Shown here: one piece after another, positions 25,036 through 40,000 of the stretch
Position numbering within the stretch: position 1 is the stretch's first letter
Layout of the letters: each line of letters opens with the position of its first letter
Assembly: GCA_031308135.1 (NCBI GenBank)
Contig: JAHLJT010000631.1
Span: 210,288,731 to 210,352,730, forward strand
Source: Acheta domesticus
Lineage: Eukaryota; Arthropoda; Insecta; Orthoptera; Gryllidae
DNA length: 64,000 nucleotides
Direction of reading: 5' to 3'
Made by a program: the position numbers and the translations under genes
The notes under the pieces: generated by a model
The model's input: the letters and a program-made list of their open reading frames with translations, nothing else
Databases searched by the model: none
Told to the model about the DNA's origin: nothing

Positions 25036-28000
25036 AAGAAGAAAATTCATAACAATAAAACACAACACACTCACCAACAAAAAACACTAAATAATAATTT
25101 GTATATATTAGGTCTTATAATTTGAAATAAAATGCATTTTAAATCAGTAAAATCTAGAAGAAGTAAATATTGTGCATTTTAAATAAAGATTACCATATGA
25201 ACCCATTGCAGTCCCATTTTTAAACTTACACCATCTGTTTGGATATATACAAGGATTATTTTAGAATTTTTTCAATTTTTTTGAAGATGAGCATTTTGAG
25301 AAAACTCAAAATCAAAATTTTAAATTCAAATTTGAAAAACATTTTGAACGCAACTCCTATTGAGTTGTATATCATATAAAGGCCATAAAGAAAGCTGCCA
25401 AATGACACCTGTTCCAGCTCTCTATCTTAATTTGGTGAGGTTCTACATCAATTTAAAAATTTTCGGGAAGCCAATTTTGCAAAATTTTACATGGCTGTAT
25501 TTCAGAAACGGGTGGAAATATTTTACTCAAAATTTGTAGTTTTCTTATTCTCCATGCATACTACCTATGTGTCAAATTTCATCTCAATCTAAAATGGTGA
25601 GGTAAAATTTTAATTAAAACTGTGTTGATTTAATATGGAATGACCTGTATAATTTCTTTTTCTCTGCTATTGCTTCGTTTAGATCTTCATTCCATACATA
25701 GAGTCCTTTCTTTTTGACGTTCTTCTTCTTTTTCCCTAGTACTTCCTCGGCAACTTTTTCAATAAGAGTTCTGAGATCTTTCCATTCATTTTCTATATCA
25801 TGGTTCATTGTTGTATTTTTTAAATATTGTTTTATTCTTTCTTGGTACAGTCTTGCTATGGAAGGGTTTTTTAGGAGATAACTTTTCCAACTTAAATTAC
25901 TAAGGTCCGATTTGTTTTTACCTCCTTTGAACCATCTTGTTTTGAGGCCAATTCTACCTCTCACAAGATAGTGGTCAGATCCTATATCTTTCCCCCTTAG
26001 TACTCTTACATCTTCAAAGCATTTTCCTAACTTTCCATTGGTTACAAAAAGAACTATTAATGAACGACTTCCTCTGGCTGCCCAAGTGTATTTGTGTATG
26101 TCTTTATGTTTAAAAAAGGAATTTTCTATTCTTAGATCATTAAAATTAATAAAATCTCTCAGAATTTTTCCATTTTGCTTCAATGTCGGCTTGCCATTGT
26201 TCCAATTAGTTTTGGGATAGGTTGTTGAATCTCCCCTGGCCGCGTTACAAGCGCTGCGCAGGGAAAGTCCGGTGGAAGGGCTGCTTCCTCTCTGCTCCCA
26301 GACTAGCAGAATTTGTATAAGGTTGTTTCCCTTAGACGAGTTGGTTCCACTACACCTGCGGAGTCTCGTCTACCCTTGAATATAAGGAAAATAGAGAATG
26401 AGAAGAGTAGAAGGAAGAGAGAAAAGAACACAGATGCAGTAAATAGAAGACTCAGAAAAGAATAACACCCTAGCCCTCGAGACCTAATAGCATCGGAGTC
26501 GAAAACAACAAGGGGTCAAGAGAGACCATACAGGAAAGATGAAAGATGTGTAGCATAAGTGGAAGTAATGCTACACTAGACTGCGAACCTTTAGCGTTAC
26601 CCAGGGGACACCACGTGGAGGCGGTTCATCGATTGCCCCCAATTGCCATCGATTGAAAGGAAATGTAATATTTTTAAATTCTTGAATTTTGGAAGAAAAA
26701 TTGCTGACCGTACTTTCAAGCTATTCTGTAAATTTCATCATGGAATCTTGAATGGTTTTAAAGTTATGAATAAAAGTATTTTACCGGCGCTCCGTGAACG
26801 AACTCATCTTGTCAGCTGCTAGAGCTGCCAGCCCTCTTCGTCAGCACTCGGCATTCCTTTTTTCATCCGCGGCGCGATGGTGGATTTCGCTAAACTACTT
26901 CTCGAGGGGTTAATTTTGCCATACGAGCTACACGAAGAGATACGCCAAATTCGACCATTATTTTTTCCTTACTCTAACTTTTTGGTAAACACGTTAAAAT
27001 CATATATTTCTCATTAGCTGTTTTCTCATTTGAAAATTTTTCTTTGAATTGTGTCAACATTTCTTCTCCATCATTGCTTTCTGTACTCACATGAAATAAT
27101 TCAGAAACTGCTTTATTTACGTCACTCACCTTTCTCCTTGCCTACGATTTCTCTCGGGTTTATTTTCGCAATGAAAACGATGATTGACCCAGAGGATACA
27201 AAAGGTTTACATTACTCTAAGTGGCGTCCTCTGCAACTCCTAGGGCTACGTACTCTTCTTCACTTGACTGTCTGTTTCAGTTGAGTCACTAAGATCTGCA
27301 TTGGGCATTTTGGATATTTTGTGACGACACAGATCGGATATTGCTTCACCTACCACTAAATTCGATATTTTCTTCCGCATCGCCTCTGTTATCTTTCTCT
27401 TACCCACCCAACTTTTGTGCTTCTAAAGTCCGAATGGATTGCAGCACCAAAGCCTGTTCACAATTTTTGGCATTTTCTATCACGATGTATCACTGAACAG
27501 TAACACGCGAAAACTAAGCCCGTAAACTGGTGTCAGGATCCCTTCAAAGGCATCGATGGATATCCCTAGGGAATAAACTTGGCGGTGCCTGCCTACGACC
27601 TTGCCTCACCCCTCGCTGGGCAAGGGCAAGTGACTTTCAACCTTAAGAGCAAAATGCACGTATACTTTTTATTTATAACTTACGCATTTTTTAAGATTTC
27701 ATCGCGACAGTTTGCAGAATGGTTATTTAGTGGTTCTTCTTACAGTGTGTAAAATACGAAAGAAAAGAAAATATTACTTTTGAAGAAAAATGTATTTTTT
27801 TAATTTATTAGCATTTTTTATTATAAACAAATACCTCAATCCTTAATATATTATCAACTGCTTAAAATATGGTCATTTATCTTGAAAATACTGTGCCTGT
27901 TTTTAAAGTTTTATTCATTTTATGAACGTCATAATTATTTTCATTATTGAGTATATTGTGTCATTGTCATGTTTAACCCGTAATTGTTGCTAAACTGCTA

Positions 28001-31000
28001 AAGATATTAATTCCATAAATTTTCTTTTAACTGTTCATCATTAGTATATTAATGTAATAAAATATGAAAAAAAATCTGAGACGCACTGTCAGAAAACCTG
28101 AAAAATTGCATAGAATGACCCATGGGGCACCATTTTGCATGAACCACATACTCTCAATTTAAGTTTGGTAGAACTGCTTCGAGCAAAACATTCAAATTTT
28201 CCATTAAAAATTAATGGCATATTCTAAGTCAGTGCTCTGTGGAAAATAAAAGATCCAATTGACTATTTCCAATTATTCCAGCCCATACATTGAACCTGAA
28301 CTGTTAGAGTGTTATTTACAAAACTGAACAAGGATTTACATTCACCCATACGCTAGTGTCGTGAAAATTCTGGACGTGGTTCTTGGTAAACTTTATTTTG
28401 TCAGTGTTGTTAATAAGTGTTCATAGTGTTCAGTACAGTTCATACAGTACAGTACATAACAGTGTTCTCATATGTTAAACAGAAAAGTTTGGGCTTGAGC
28501 CGAAGAAGTAACCAAGTACAAAAGCTTTTCTGGTTGGAAAATATATTTCATTAAGATCTTGCACTTTTTGAAGATAGAATGGATGGAACTGATTTCATAA
28601 GATATTTCACATTGTCACACGACTCACGTTCTCAGTTCCTGATACATCTCTGCTATTGTTACCATTATTTGCGTCAATATTACCCATTCTTCTAAATCAG
28701 GTACTCTGACACTCTCTGGTCTTCCATAATTTGATAATCATTTCTCAAAAGAGCCTGTCTCCATAAGACTTCCTAAAAAATTTCAGATACGATGTTTATT
28801 TCCGAAACATCTCCCAACGAAATCCACAGAATAGTCAGTAAACTAAAACATAAATATTCATCTGGTTTAGATGAATTTCCGGATTGTTTATTAAAAACTT
28901 GTGCACCTGCCTTTATACATCCGTTAACTCACATTTTCAATGCTTCTTTATGTACAGGAATATTTCCAGATATTTTCAAAACAGCAAAAATTAAGCCACT
29001 TTTTAAAAAAGGGAACAAAAATGATATTCAAAATTACCGGCCAATTTCTCTTTTGTCAGTTTTCTCAAAAATATTAGAAAGGCTTTTCTACTTACGAATG
29101 GAAACTTTTCTCAGGAAAAACAGAGCGTTTTCAGACTCACAACATGGTTTTAGAAAATCGAAATGTACGGAAACTGCCATTTTTTCTTTTCTCAAAGATT
29201 TTGCTTCATCAATAGACCAAAATGAAGTACCCATTGGAATATTCTTAGATCTCTCGAAAGCTTTTGACATTATTGACCATAAGATCTTGCTCTCAAAATT
29301 ACCTTCGTATGGAATTCGTGGTATTGCCCTAGATTGGATAACTTCTTACCTTAAACATCGGACTCAAAGAGTAGAAATACCATACTGGCAGGAAAGGACA
29401 TTACATACTTATATTTCCAATTCTTTGCCAATTGAGCATGGGGTCCTCGCAAGGTTCGATCTTAGGTCCTATTCTCTTTCTGTTATACGTAAACGATATG
29501 CCCTCGTCTATTAAAAATGGAAGAATGGTTCTGTTTGCTGATGACATGAATGTTCTTTGCAAAAAAGAAGCAGTAAATAGTACGATTTCAGAAGTTTCAA
29601 ATTGGTTTAATACTAACAAATTAATTGTTAACGAAAGAAAAACTGTTTCAATGCATTTTTGCACCTCAAATCGGAAATCGCATGTTCCATTGAAAATGAA
29701 CAATATGCAATTAGCTGATGTTGAGGCAACAAAATTTTTAGGTCTTTCAATTCAATCAAACCTCAAATGGAATGAACATATAACAGAATTAAACACTAAA
29801 TTAAGTTCATTATGCTACGCATTCAGAATTCTTTCAGATTCTGTCAGCCTTCAAGCAGCTCGTTGCGTTTATTTTGCAAATGTGCATTCCCGCCTGAGAT
29901 ATGGCATAATATTCTGGGGAAGCTCATCCTGTAGTATTCAGACCTTCAGATTGCAAAAGAAAATTATTCGAATAATGAAAAAATGACTTCCACGTGATTC
30001 TTGCGTCTCTTTTCATTGAGCTGGGAATCTTACCATTGTCTTGTCTATTTATTTACGAATCTGTAATATTTGTCAAAAATGACCTACTTAACGGAGGGAA
30101 CATATTTTCATGCAATATTGATATTTATAATTACAACACACGCCGTAGAAATCACGTGCATCAAGTGTCAGTATCAACAGCTCAGTACAAGAAATCAACA
30201 TACGTTACTTTACAACGCATTGCCAGATGACATAAAACAATTAAAGTCGGTACACAAATTTAAGTTTAAAGTAAAATCTTTGCTGCTGCAAAACTGTTTC
30301 TATACAATTAGAGACTATACTGATCGTGAAAAAGACAAATAATGTTTAATGTAACAAAACAAAGATATATAATGAATTAGTTTACGTTTGCATTGTATAC
30401 ATTTAAAAAAATATTTAATATGCCTGTAACAAGTAATGTACTTCAGCTCCCGGGTCAATGACCCCATCTCAATCAGGTTTTTGTCCAGTTTCCCTGATCC
30501 ATTGAGCAAATGCTGAGATGGTCCCTTGTTTTGCTTCTGGACGTAAATGTAGATTCACTGTGTGCATGTTTTGTTGAGCACTCCTTTTGCTTGTAGTTCA
30601 TTTACCGTTGAAATTCATTTTCTATAACTCGGGAAAAAACATTTTTCAAATATTTTTTATTTTTCTAAAATAATTATTTTCTAAATTCATTTTTTTCGTT
30701 AGTTTTTTTTTCTGGCCCTCAAGAAAACGTGTGCAGATAAATTTCTTTCCCCACACGTCATATACAGTTTTTACTGTTTTTTGACAAATAAATAAATAAA
30801 TAAAAAAAGATGTTCTTGTATTCTCTTTCTGTTTGGAAATTTTTCAGTACATGAATGTCTTGCTTCACATTTGATGCAATTTGAAAGTCTGAATGTCAGG
30901 TGCATGTCTGCCATGTGCTAATTAGAATACATTTTGATCAAACAAACTGAATGAACAGGAAACACTAAACTCTAGTTGAATAACAATTGTACAGTAAGCT

Positions 31001-34000
31001 TCCACTACTGCAAGTGTGTTCAAATGCATGAGGGTTTGTTCACTATTTACAAAGGTATGGCTTGGGAGGTATCAGAAGGCTTTTCACAATTGACAACACA
31101 ACCAACAATTGAAAAGGAAACATATTATAAGTGCCTGTTTTCCTATAAGCGCCTGTTTTCCTATATACCTACCCCCACACCATTACTAACTTTAGTTGAA
31201 TTAAGAATACATTTTAGCAACAAATGTTGTTGACAATTTGATAACCAGAAATGTTCGCTCCTGTGTAGTAGAAACTAATTTACAACAAAAAGAAGCTACA
31301 GATGTGATATAATAGTCATGTGGTCAAAATAACCAATGTCCCCACTCCTCTCATACCTAGCAAAATGAGGGCTCAAGAAAATGTATGCAGATAATACCTG
31401 TAGAATTTAGCTAGAGCTTTGAAAACAAAAAGCAGAAGCGAGGTTGTAGTACGCAAACATGTAATAACCATGAAGTATCTGATATTTGGAAGTTATGGAA
31501 GGTGGATCCTATGTTAATATGAAATTTTTTGCTTCTTTTCAGGTCTTCTTTGCATGCCCCAGAAGTGTGCCACATATTACTTAGCACCCTGTACACTTGA
31601 AAATTTGTTTAATTTTGAAAAATGTACTATTTCAATTTTGAAAATATCTCCTTATATATGCCATATTTCTTAGTTATGATAGAGAATAAATTAGTACATT
31701 AAAAATAAAATCTTTAGCTGTAACAAAAATTAACAAAAGGTTCATAAAAGGATTGAATGCCTGCTATTTTCAAAATTCAAAAGTTTTAATGAAAGTGGGA
31801 CTTCTGGTATTTTGTTCAATTCAATCAAAAAATAAAGAAGGAAATAAACGGACAAATACAGTAATGTAAAACAAAATCAAAGAAACAAGTGATGTCATAG
31901 ACTTCTGCGACCAGAGTCATCCAAATGATCTTGGCTGTGCGGATGATGCCACATTAAAGGCTATGGTACCGATGTTTCAACCATCTTGAAGAGCAAACAA
32001 GATGGTTGAAACATTGGCACCATGGCCTTTGATGCGGCGCCACCCAAACAGCCAAGATAATTTGCAAATTAAGCTGGAACTGAGCTGAGTTAATGTCATC
32101 TGTCAGAATCATATTGGACATTCACAGAAGAAATCATTGAATGAAGGCACAAGAAATAAATCTATTTCAACAACAATTTTTCACTTACAGGGAGCACTTG
32201 CAACATCTATGATGGGCGTGTCCGTGTCTTTGACAGGCAGCTCTTGAGGGCTTGGTTCCAACTGATTATGACGAGCTGGAGGAATGGGCTTGCTGCCAGC
32301 AGATGTAGCTCTTCCTCCTACAGTCAGTCTTTGAGTAACTTCTCTTGCAGATCGGCTCAGATCTCTTTCACTACCATACCGACCATGAAGTGAAGAACTT
32401 GCACCACGTCTAGGTGGAGCTTGCGGTTGACCGGAATTTGTTGGAAGGCTAGATGGAGCACTACAATTTCAACACTTGGGATTAATATTAGAAATAAACA
32501 CAATAAAGAAAAAATGGGGAGGAAAACAAAGACTTGGTACACATACCATCCATTTGTTCTGTCAATACTTGTACTTCGAGGTCGCATGTTTCCCTTACCA
32601 GTAACACCCGATGTTTCTTCAGAACTGGAATCTTCATTGCCCACTTGGCTGAGGTTCACTGAATTTAAAGGAAATATTTTAAATTAACACTGTGAAATTA
32701 GTATTATGCAATCATATTTTCAGAATTTGGCAACAAGTACAAACCAGAGGAGTACGCTGGTTGTAGACCTCGCCGGCGGGCCTGCGATCCATTTGCAGTA
32801 TTCTTATTATGGACTTGATTATTTATTTTGTTTTGAGAGCTAATGGTGGGTCGCATCAATCCATTCATTCGTGAGGACATATTTCCAGCATTACCATTGG
32901 GTCTTTGTAAACTTAAATCACTCTCTGAATCACTCTACATTTTCCAAGAGAAATAAGAGCAATTTTAAAAAATTACAGTGAATTTCATTAACAGAGATAA
33001 AATCATTACTTATGTTTAGATCACAGATGTGTATTGACGATACAATGACAAAAAAAACTATATTCTTAAAAGTTCACATGCAATAAAAAGTTCTAACAAG
33101 AAAATTTCTGAAAAAGTGAAGAGAGAAAAAATTCTTTATGATATATTGAGGAAAAGATGTTGAAAATGACATGTTTCAAGCTTTAAAAACTCTCTTGGTA
33201 GAAGAAGAGGGATTATTGTGATCATCTTTACTAACTGATTGTTCCTGCCCAAAAGGAATAAAAAGCAATAACATTATATCAAAATGACTATGTTCACGGA
33301 GAATTACTCCATGTTTTAAGACTTATGACTATGTCAAAAGGAGAATTACCATGTTCATTGCCAAATATATGATTGGAATATAGTAATGAGAATAAGTGTC
33401 TTTAATGATAGTAATGAGAGATCAAAAACTGAGGAAGATTTAAAGATGATAAACATAACTCACTGAATTTTTCAGCAATCTAGCCATTTTTATGACAATT
33501 AATTTCCATTTAAAAGTGCCTCTTCTAAAAACGTTTTTTCAAATATTTTCAAATAGTAGTATGCAGAGTAATCTACAGGAATGGGTCTTACCTGATTAAG
33601 CATGCCCATAGATGTACTCCGAGTCATGTTTGAATTTACAGCTAGAGATTGTTTTGAACTATGCCGAGGTAATGTGCGTGTTGCATTGTTTCCTTTATTA
33701 CCAACTTTTCCTGAAACTGTATAAAAGTGATTAATGATTTCCACATATGCATCCGAGTAGTTTATAATATCACAAGAGAAAATTGTATTTGCTTCTATTT
33801 TTCAATACAAAATTCTTATTTCTCATACATTTAAGTTTCTACATTCAGACAACATGCAAAAGAAAGGGCTAGTTCACGGAGTTTCTATTTTTATTTCACA
33901 TGATATAACTTCATTCAGACTTAGTTCCACTTCATGATAAATTTGGTATCTCATGCAAAACTAATGACAAATTAACAACAAAATGCAATGTTACAAAACA

Positions 34001-37000
34001 CAAAGCATAAAAAATAAGACATAACTTAACTGATTACAAACACAATACATTAAAAAGCTATTTTCACACTTCAATAAATAAGAACTTCCCTTCTTGTCCC
34101 AATGTCAGTATAATTATTTTTTTTCTTCTTCTTTTTTTAAGGAAAATGGAGAGAAAAAAATAATACTGCAAATCGAAGCTCCCAAAATAAATTGTAGTTC
34201 TTAAAGAATTCATCTATTTAAGCCACGAAGCATTGCAAGGACCGCAAACCTGTTATTGCTATTGACACTGTTAACTGCAATTGAACTGAGATTGTTAAAG
34301 GATTTTATGCTCTAGATAGCCCCTCTCGTTAGCATTTCCTCTTTATATGTGAACCCTTGTAAGTTCAGGACAGAAGATGTAAGAGCAAGTTAGGCCTGAG
34401 CATAAGCTAAGTGGCCTACCTTGCACATGGGAAGCATGCAAGATTCTCCGGGGAGTGGGATTGGCTAGGTCACTCAGCGAACACGATCTCCGCAGGCTGC
34501 CAGAGCCATCTTCCCCATCATCACTGTCTGTGGCGTAAAAAAAAACAAAAAGCGTGCAGCTAATCTACAGGCAAGCAAAATCACACTAAAATATATGTAA
34601 CTGCTGAAATATTAGCAAGTGATCATGATACATAAGCTCTTGGAAACCAAGTAAGCCATGTTAAGGGACCTGGGAACTTTAAAACTACTACATGATTTAC
34701 TTTGCATAAACTTAATAATGGTACACATGCATATATCATGGGTCATAATCCACATTTTAATTACTTTATAAGATCTGGGACTGAATGGTATACAATATTC
34801 TCACTCAATAAGTTGCCAGACTATATCAATTGATGATACAACCTTGAAAAAATAAATTAGTGAAAACAAATTAAAAGAAATTAACAAAAATTCAACGTAA
34901 TACAAAGTACAAAACACAATAACAAATAAACGTTACACTTAAACAAAAAAATCATCAATGAAAGTGAATATACAACAAAAGAATGCTGTAAAAAAATTGG
35001 GGAATATGTGTCAAAACAAAAAGGATATCAAAACGTGTATGGTAAATTTTATACTGATATAATTTTAATGTTTTCTAATATAAGTACGAAGATAACCAAT
35101 GAGATAAAAAACAGAAATGGCAGGAATGAAAGAAAGAAGGAAGGAAGGAAGGAAGGAATACAAAGTAAAATAGATAATGAAAGCTGAAATCTCTATAAAA
35201 GAGCAAGTGAGCTGAACATGCACACAAAAACAAGTGAATGATCCTTTCAAAATAATGTGTTCCAACAGTTTTACAACACAACCACCATGCAATCAGTCAG
35301 AAAAAAGGTGTCCATTTAGTGCTCATGCTGTTACCTGGGCAGCATTTAGAAGGAAGAACTGGCTGTCTAGCAACCAGCCGCTTGGCCAAGGGGCGCTGGC
35401 CAGGTGCTCGCGATGCAGGGGGCCATGCACGCTTGGGTGAGTTGGCTGCCGAAGAAGAAGTAGCAGGTGTGGAGGAGCCTGAGCCACCCCCTGCTACAGG
35501 GAAACTGTCCTCCTCTAGGTCAGCAATACATTCATCAGACATGTCATAGTCATCCAAAACGTTCTCAAAACTCTTGCAGAGTAATTTAACACCCACAATG
35601 GGACTTTCATCAATATTTTTGGAAGGTTGTTTGTCATCATTTGTTCTGCCTTTACTTGCAAATCTTGATATTTTTTCCACACAACTACCAGAAGTTTCCT
35701 GCATCTCTGCATTTTTTTTCTTATCTCCGCTCCCTTCTTTATTGGATGTACTACTTACAATTCCATGCACATTCTTCCCTGTGGAACTTGAACCATTTCC
35801 ATCACCGTATCTACCCCACTGACCCCTTTGTCTCATTTGCTGAGAAGTTGGTTTCTGCCTAGGTTTAGGTGGAGGTTTGTGAGTCACTTTTCCAGTAGGT
35901 TTAGGTGCAGTGGGAGGTCGTTCATTCATCTGCTTTCCTGGAATAGTTGAAGTATTATCTTGTAACACTGATTCTTGTGAGACTTTGCCAAATGAGCCAT
36001 AACTTTCTACACCAGGAAACTGAAGTGGCATCAGTGTAGGAGTTTGAGGTCGACTCCTTGGATAGGAACTCTTTCGGTATGTGTTAGATCCACAGTTCAA
36101 ACCAATTTTTGAAGGAGTAGGTGGTCTAGACGTATCTTGCTGTTTGATTCCTGTTGCACATGATCCATTTTCAATTGAAGATACTTTTGAAGTTGTATCT
36201 TGCAAACTTCTAGTTCTAAAAATTGTGCGATGCTGATTACTGTCAGAATTTTGCTGTTCTGAAGATGCTTCCTGAGATGTCTCTTTATTCACAGATGTAT
36301 GTCTTGAATCAGATATATAATATTCACTGGTACTCTGAATTGGGCTTCGAAAAAATTTTACAGCTTCATTACATGAAGGACTTGTTCCCATATTAAAGCC
36401 CTTATTCACAAACCCGCACTCAATAATCTTCTGTGAAGATCCAAACACTTGACAGTCACTATCATCGGTCAAAATACTCTCAGTGCTTTGATATGAATCT
36501 CGATGTCGAGCATGTCTTGATGAGGAAAAGTGATAATCACTCTCTAAAATGCTTTCAGTACTGCGACAAGTGTCTCGATCAATGTGACACTCGCTATCAT
36601 CAGTTAAAATGCTTTCTTGACTTCGACATGTATCAGGATCCCGGCGTTGAAGAGACAGAAAGAAGCTGGCACTACTATGACGATCTTGTTCCAATCTAGC
36701 ACACATCTCTAAAATATCACCACTATTATTATGACTTGTGTTTCCTGAAAGCATGTTTTCTTGACTTCGAGAACCATGTGGACGCTGATTAAAAATTTGA
36801 TAATCACTAACACAACGACGTGGAACTCGACTACTGAATTCACTTGGTTCTTCAAGAGAATCAGAACTGAAATTTCCATCTACTTCATCATCTTCATTGC
36901 AACTATCTAGAAGATTTTCATCACTTGATGCATTAGCTCGACTTAGAGTTGCAGGAAGGGATTCTGAAGATTTGGTGACATTTTTACTATCTTTTTTTGT

Positions 37001-40000
37001 AGGAAATTCATCATCAGCTAACGTGTTGAGATCTATGAAATAACTACATGATCTACGAGTTTGACTAAATCTAGAAGAAGATTTAATTCCAGATTCTGTA
37101 TCAGTCAGGTTCTGAAATAACATTGTAGGAGATTTTAATTCTTCACAAACTGGAGATTCTGGTAAAGACTGATTGGTTAATGGTGGTTTACTGCACCGCA
37201 TCTGTCTATATTTATTGCTGCTAGAGTTGGACCGTAGGTTCAAAAACACTGGGCGTCTGGTTGGAGAACTCATGATTCTCGTTTGTGCACGATTTCGGCT
37301 GTCAGTGATACTACTAATAATATTAGATCTACCTGCATTCAAAGCTTTTACATTAGAAGTGTTAGTGGCAGCAGTGGAAACAGAAGAGCCCAAAGCATTG
37401 TTAGAACAAGACTCAGCAACCCAAGCATTGTCATCCTGTGGAGGAATGGGACAATTAGCTCTGGAAGATGGTAGGAGAGAAAGGCGTGACATATCAGTAG
37501 ATGGAACACCTTCCAATAAGGAAAGAGACTTTGCTCCCTTCTTCACAATAGGCAATGTATGATAAGAAGATGGCACAAGGCTTCTTGATATTGATGAAGA
37601 TACAACTGGCAGATTCTTCATTTTTGAAGGTTTAGTGAAAGTAAGGTTACTAAATGCAGGAGGATTGTACTTTGGTTGAGGTACGTCAGTCTGTGTTAAT
37701 AAAGGATTATGGGCAATATTTGATCTTTTACCATTAAGAGTGGTATCAGAAGAATCCTTTAGAGCTGACACTGGAAGAGAATTGTAATTTGAGATAGGAC
37801 TATTTTCCGTCGGAGGAAGAGCAAGTTGTTGAGGAGTTTCTGTTAAGGCATGTCCTTCAGCTTTTAGGCCATGGCCTAAAGGTAAGGAGAGGGGTTTTGA
37901 GAGTTCAGACTGCAAGGTAATGCTCATACGGTGACGAATGATTGTAGCATATTGTTTACCTCCAGCAGATGTATAGCGATGGGCATGATTAGAAGCAGCT
38001 GCTCGTAAACCACTACGTCCATCCTTCTCAGGAATGTGACTAAGATCAGAAATACTTTGACTTCCTTTGAGGTTTGACCGGTAACCAACCTAAAATAAAA
38101 AATAAAATAGAACATCAAGTACAAGAAATAAATTAAAAATGGGTAAAATTGAGATGTAAAGAAAATGTTATTAAGCTAAACTAGAAAGACAGCATATAAT
38201 AGGTAGGATATCTAAAGAACAGGTATCATAAAAAATTCTTCATATGTAAAAGTCAATTTAAGAATTAAAAAATATTTATTACACTTTGAAGTTTCCTCCT
38301 TGTCTCTTCAATTCGCCGTTGCAATTCTTCTCGTTTTTTAGAAGTTTCATTATCTGAACGTGCTTGTTTTGCTGCATTAATCACAGCAACATTACGAACA
38401 GGAGGCTTTGCTAAGGGCGAGCTTCCTAAGCTAGCACGCACTAAAAATTGAGAAGAAATACTAGTACCACCTGAAAGCAAAAGGGGAGGAAAAGATTTAA
38501 TCCACAGGAATAAGTGAAATAAAATGACCAATTATATAATAAACTGTAATTTATATAAAATAATATTTATAATACTAGCTTAGTGCGACATCTCCAACCT
38601 TTCCAACAGTTTTAAAAGGGTTATCATATTTACTAATTTGAGGCTTTTTAATTAGATTAGGATGTGAAAAAATGTCGATGAAATAACAGACAGAAATGCA
38701 TCAAATGACATTTCCATTGCTCCAGCAGTCCAGAAAGGGTTTGATGCTTATGAACCACAAGAGCTAAATGAACTGACAGACAGATGGGCACATTCAGGTT
38801 ACCATCATATTACCATACACAGGGAATAAACTAGATTGTTATATTGATGTATTGTTAAAATTTACCTTATATTAAGAATATGTTTTTGTACAAGGTTTTA
38901 TTTAGTGCAATCAGCAATGCGTCAGAACATTACAGATTGTAGGAATTGTTGGGGTGGGATCGGGTGTAGCATGAGATGAGGAGGAGCGAGATGGGACAGA
39001 TGGAGTACAAGCACGGAAGGTGGAGCGCAAGGGAGATGAATGACTGGGTAGGTGGGTATGAGGGCAAGTGAAGAATGGCAATTTGGAATATCCAGTCAAT
39101 GCTGGGTTTCTCTCCATCTTGTTATTTAATATTATAAGAAACTTAGAGCTTACAATTCTCACAAAACTCTATAAAAGAAATTCAAAGTACACAACAATCG
39201 TGCATTTAACTTACCAGCATCTTTGCTTCCTCGTTCCACATCTTGTTCTGCACCACTAAGAGATTCAAAAGTGTTTTTTAAATATTTCTCTCTCTTTCCC
39301 ACACGATCAAGACTTTCAGTACTGAAAATACAATAATATTTTTGTACTCACTTCAAAAACTAGAAAGTAGAAAAAAGAAATGAAAATTTATTCTTATACA
39401 TACCTCACTGAAAGCATTGACAATATAGTGCGATCTGCTGTATCAGCACTGGGTGTCGAACCATCTTCATCATCATCATCACTGTCTTGACTTCCTGATA
39501 CTGAAGCAGAAACCGATACAACATCTAATAATCGTTCTGATACATGACCTTTCTTGTGCCGACGTTGTGACCGACGAAGTTCTTCCACATCCATTGCATT
39601 GACAGTGTAATCACTGAAACAACAATAATAGTTATGCCTGCAACTTGAAATTTTCTAGTAGGAAAATTTGAACGCTTGGTAAGACACATACTGGGGAGGA
39701 AACGTCGAAACTTCAAAAATAAGCTCTTAAGACAATTTTAAGCATATTTTGTCTAACAAACCAGGTAGATATTCTGAATGGCTGAGCTGCAATTAGCATT
39801 CGAAAGTTGTTTTGAAATTATCCTTTCTAGGCAAAAATTTACACTGTGAAAGCATACAAACACTCCAGAAACATAAATTGTTTATTATTTACAAAAGAAA
39901 TGAATGTATTTGTTCAGAAAAAAAATTTAACCGAGAAATAAAAAAGCAGTCTAATTGTGTAAATTGGGTGCTTTTTTTTCTGGCTTAATTTTTCTTTTTG

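Noticed and set aside
35319..37562. Open frames on the plus strand across exon 17 (for example at 37,173-37,562)
   Set aside because: They are shadows of the 918-codon coding exon on the minus strand.
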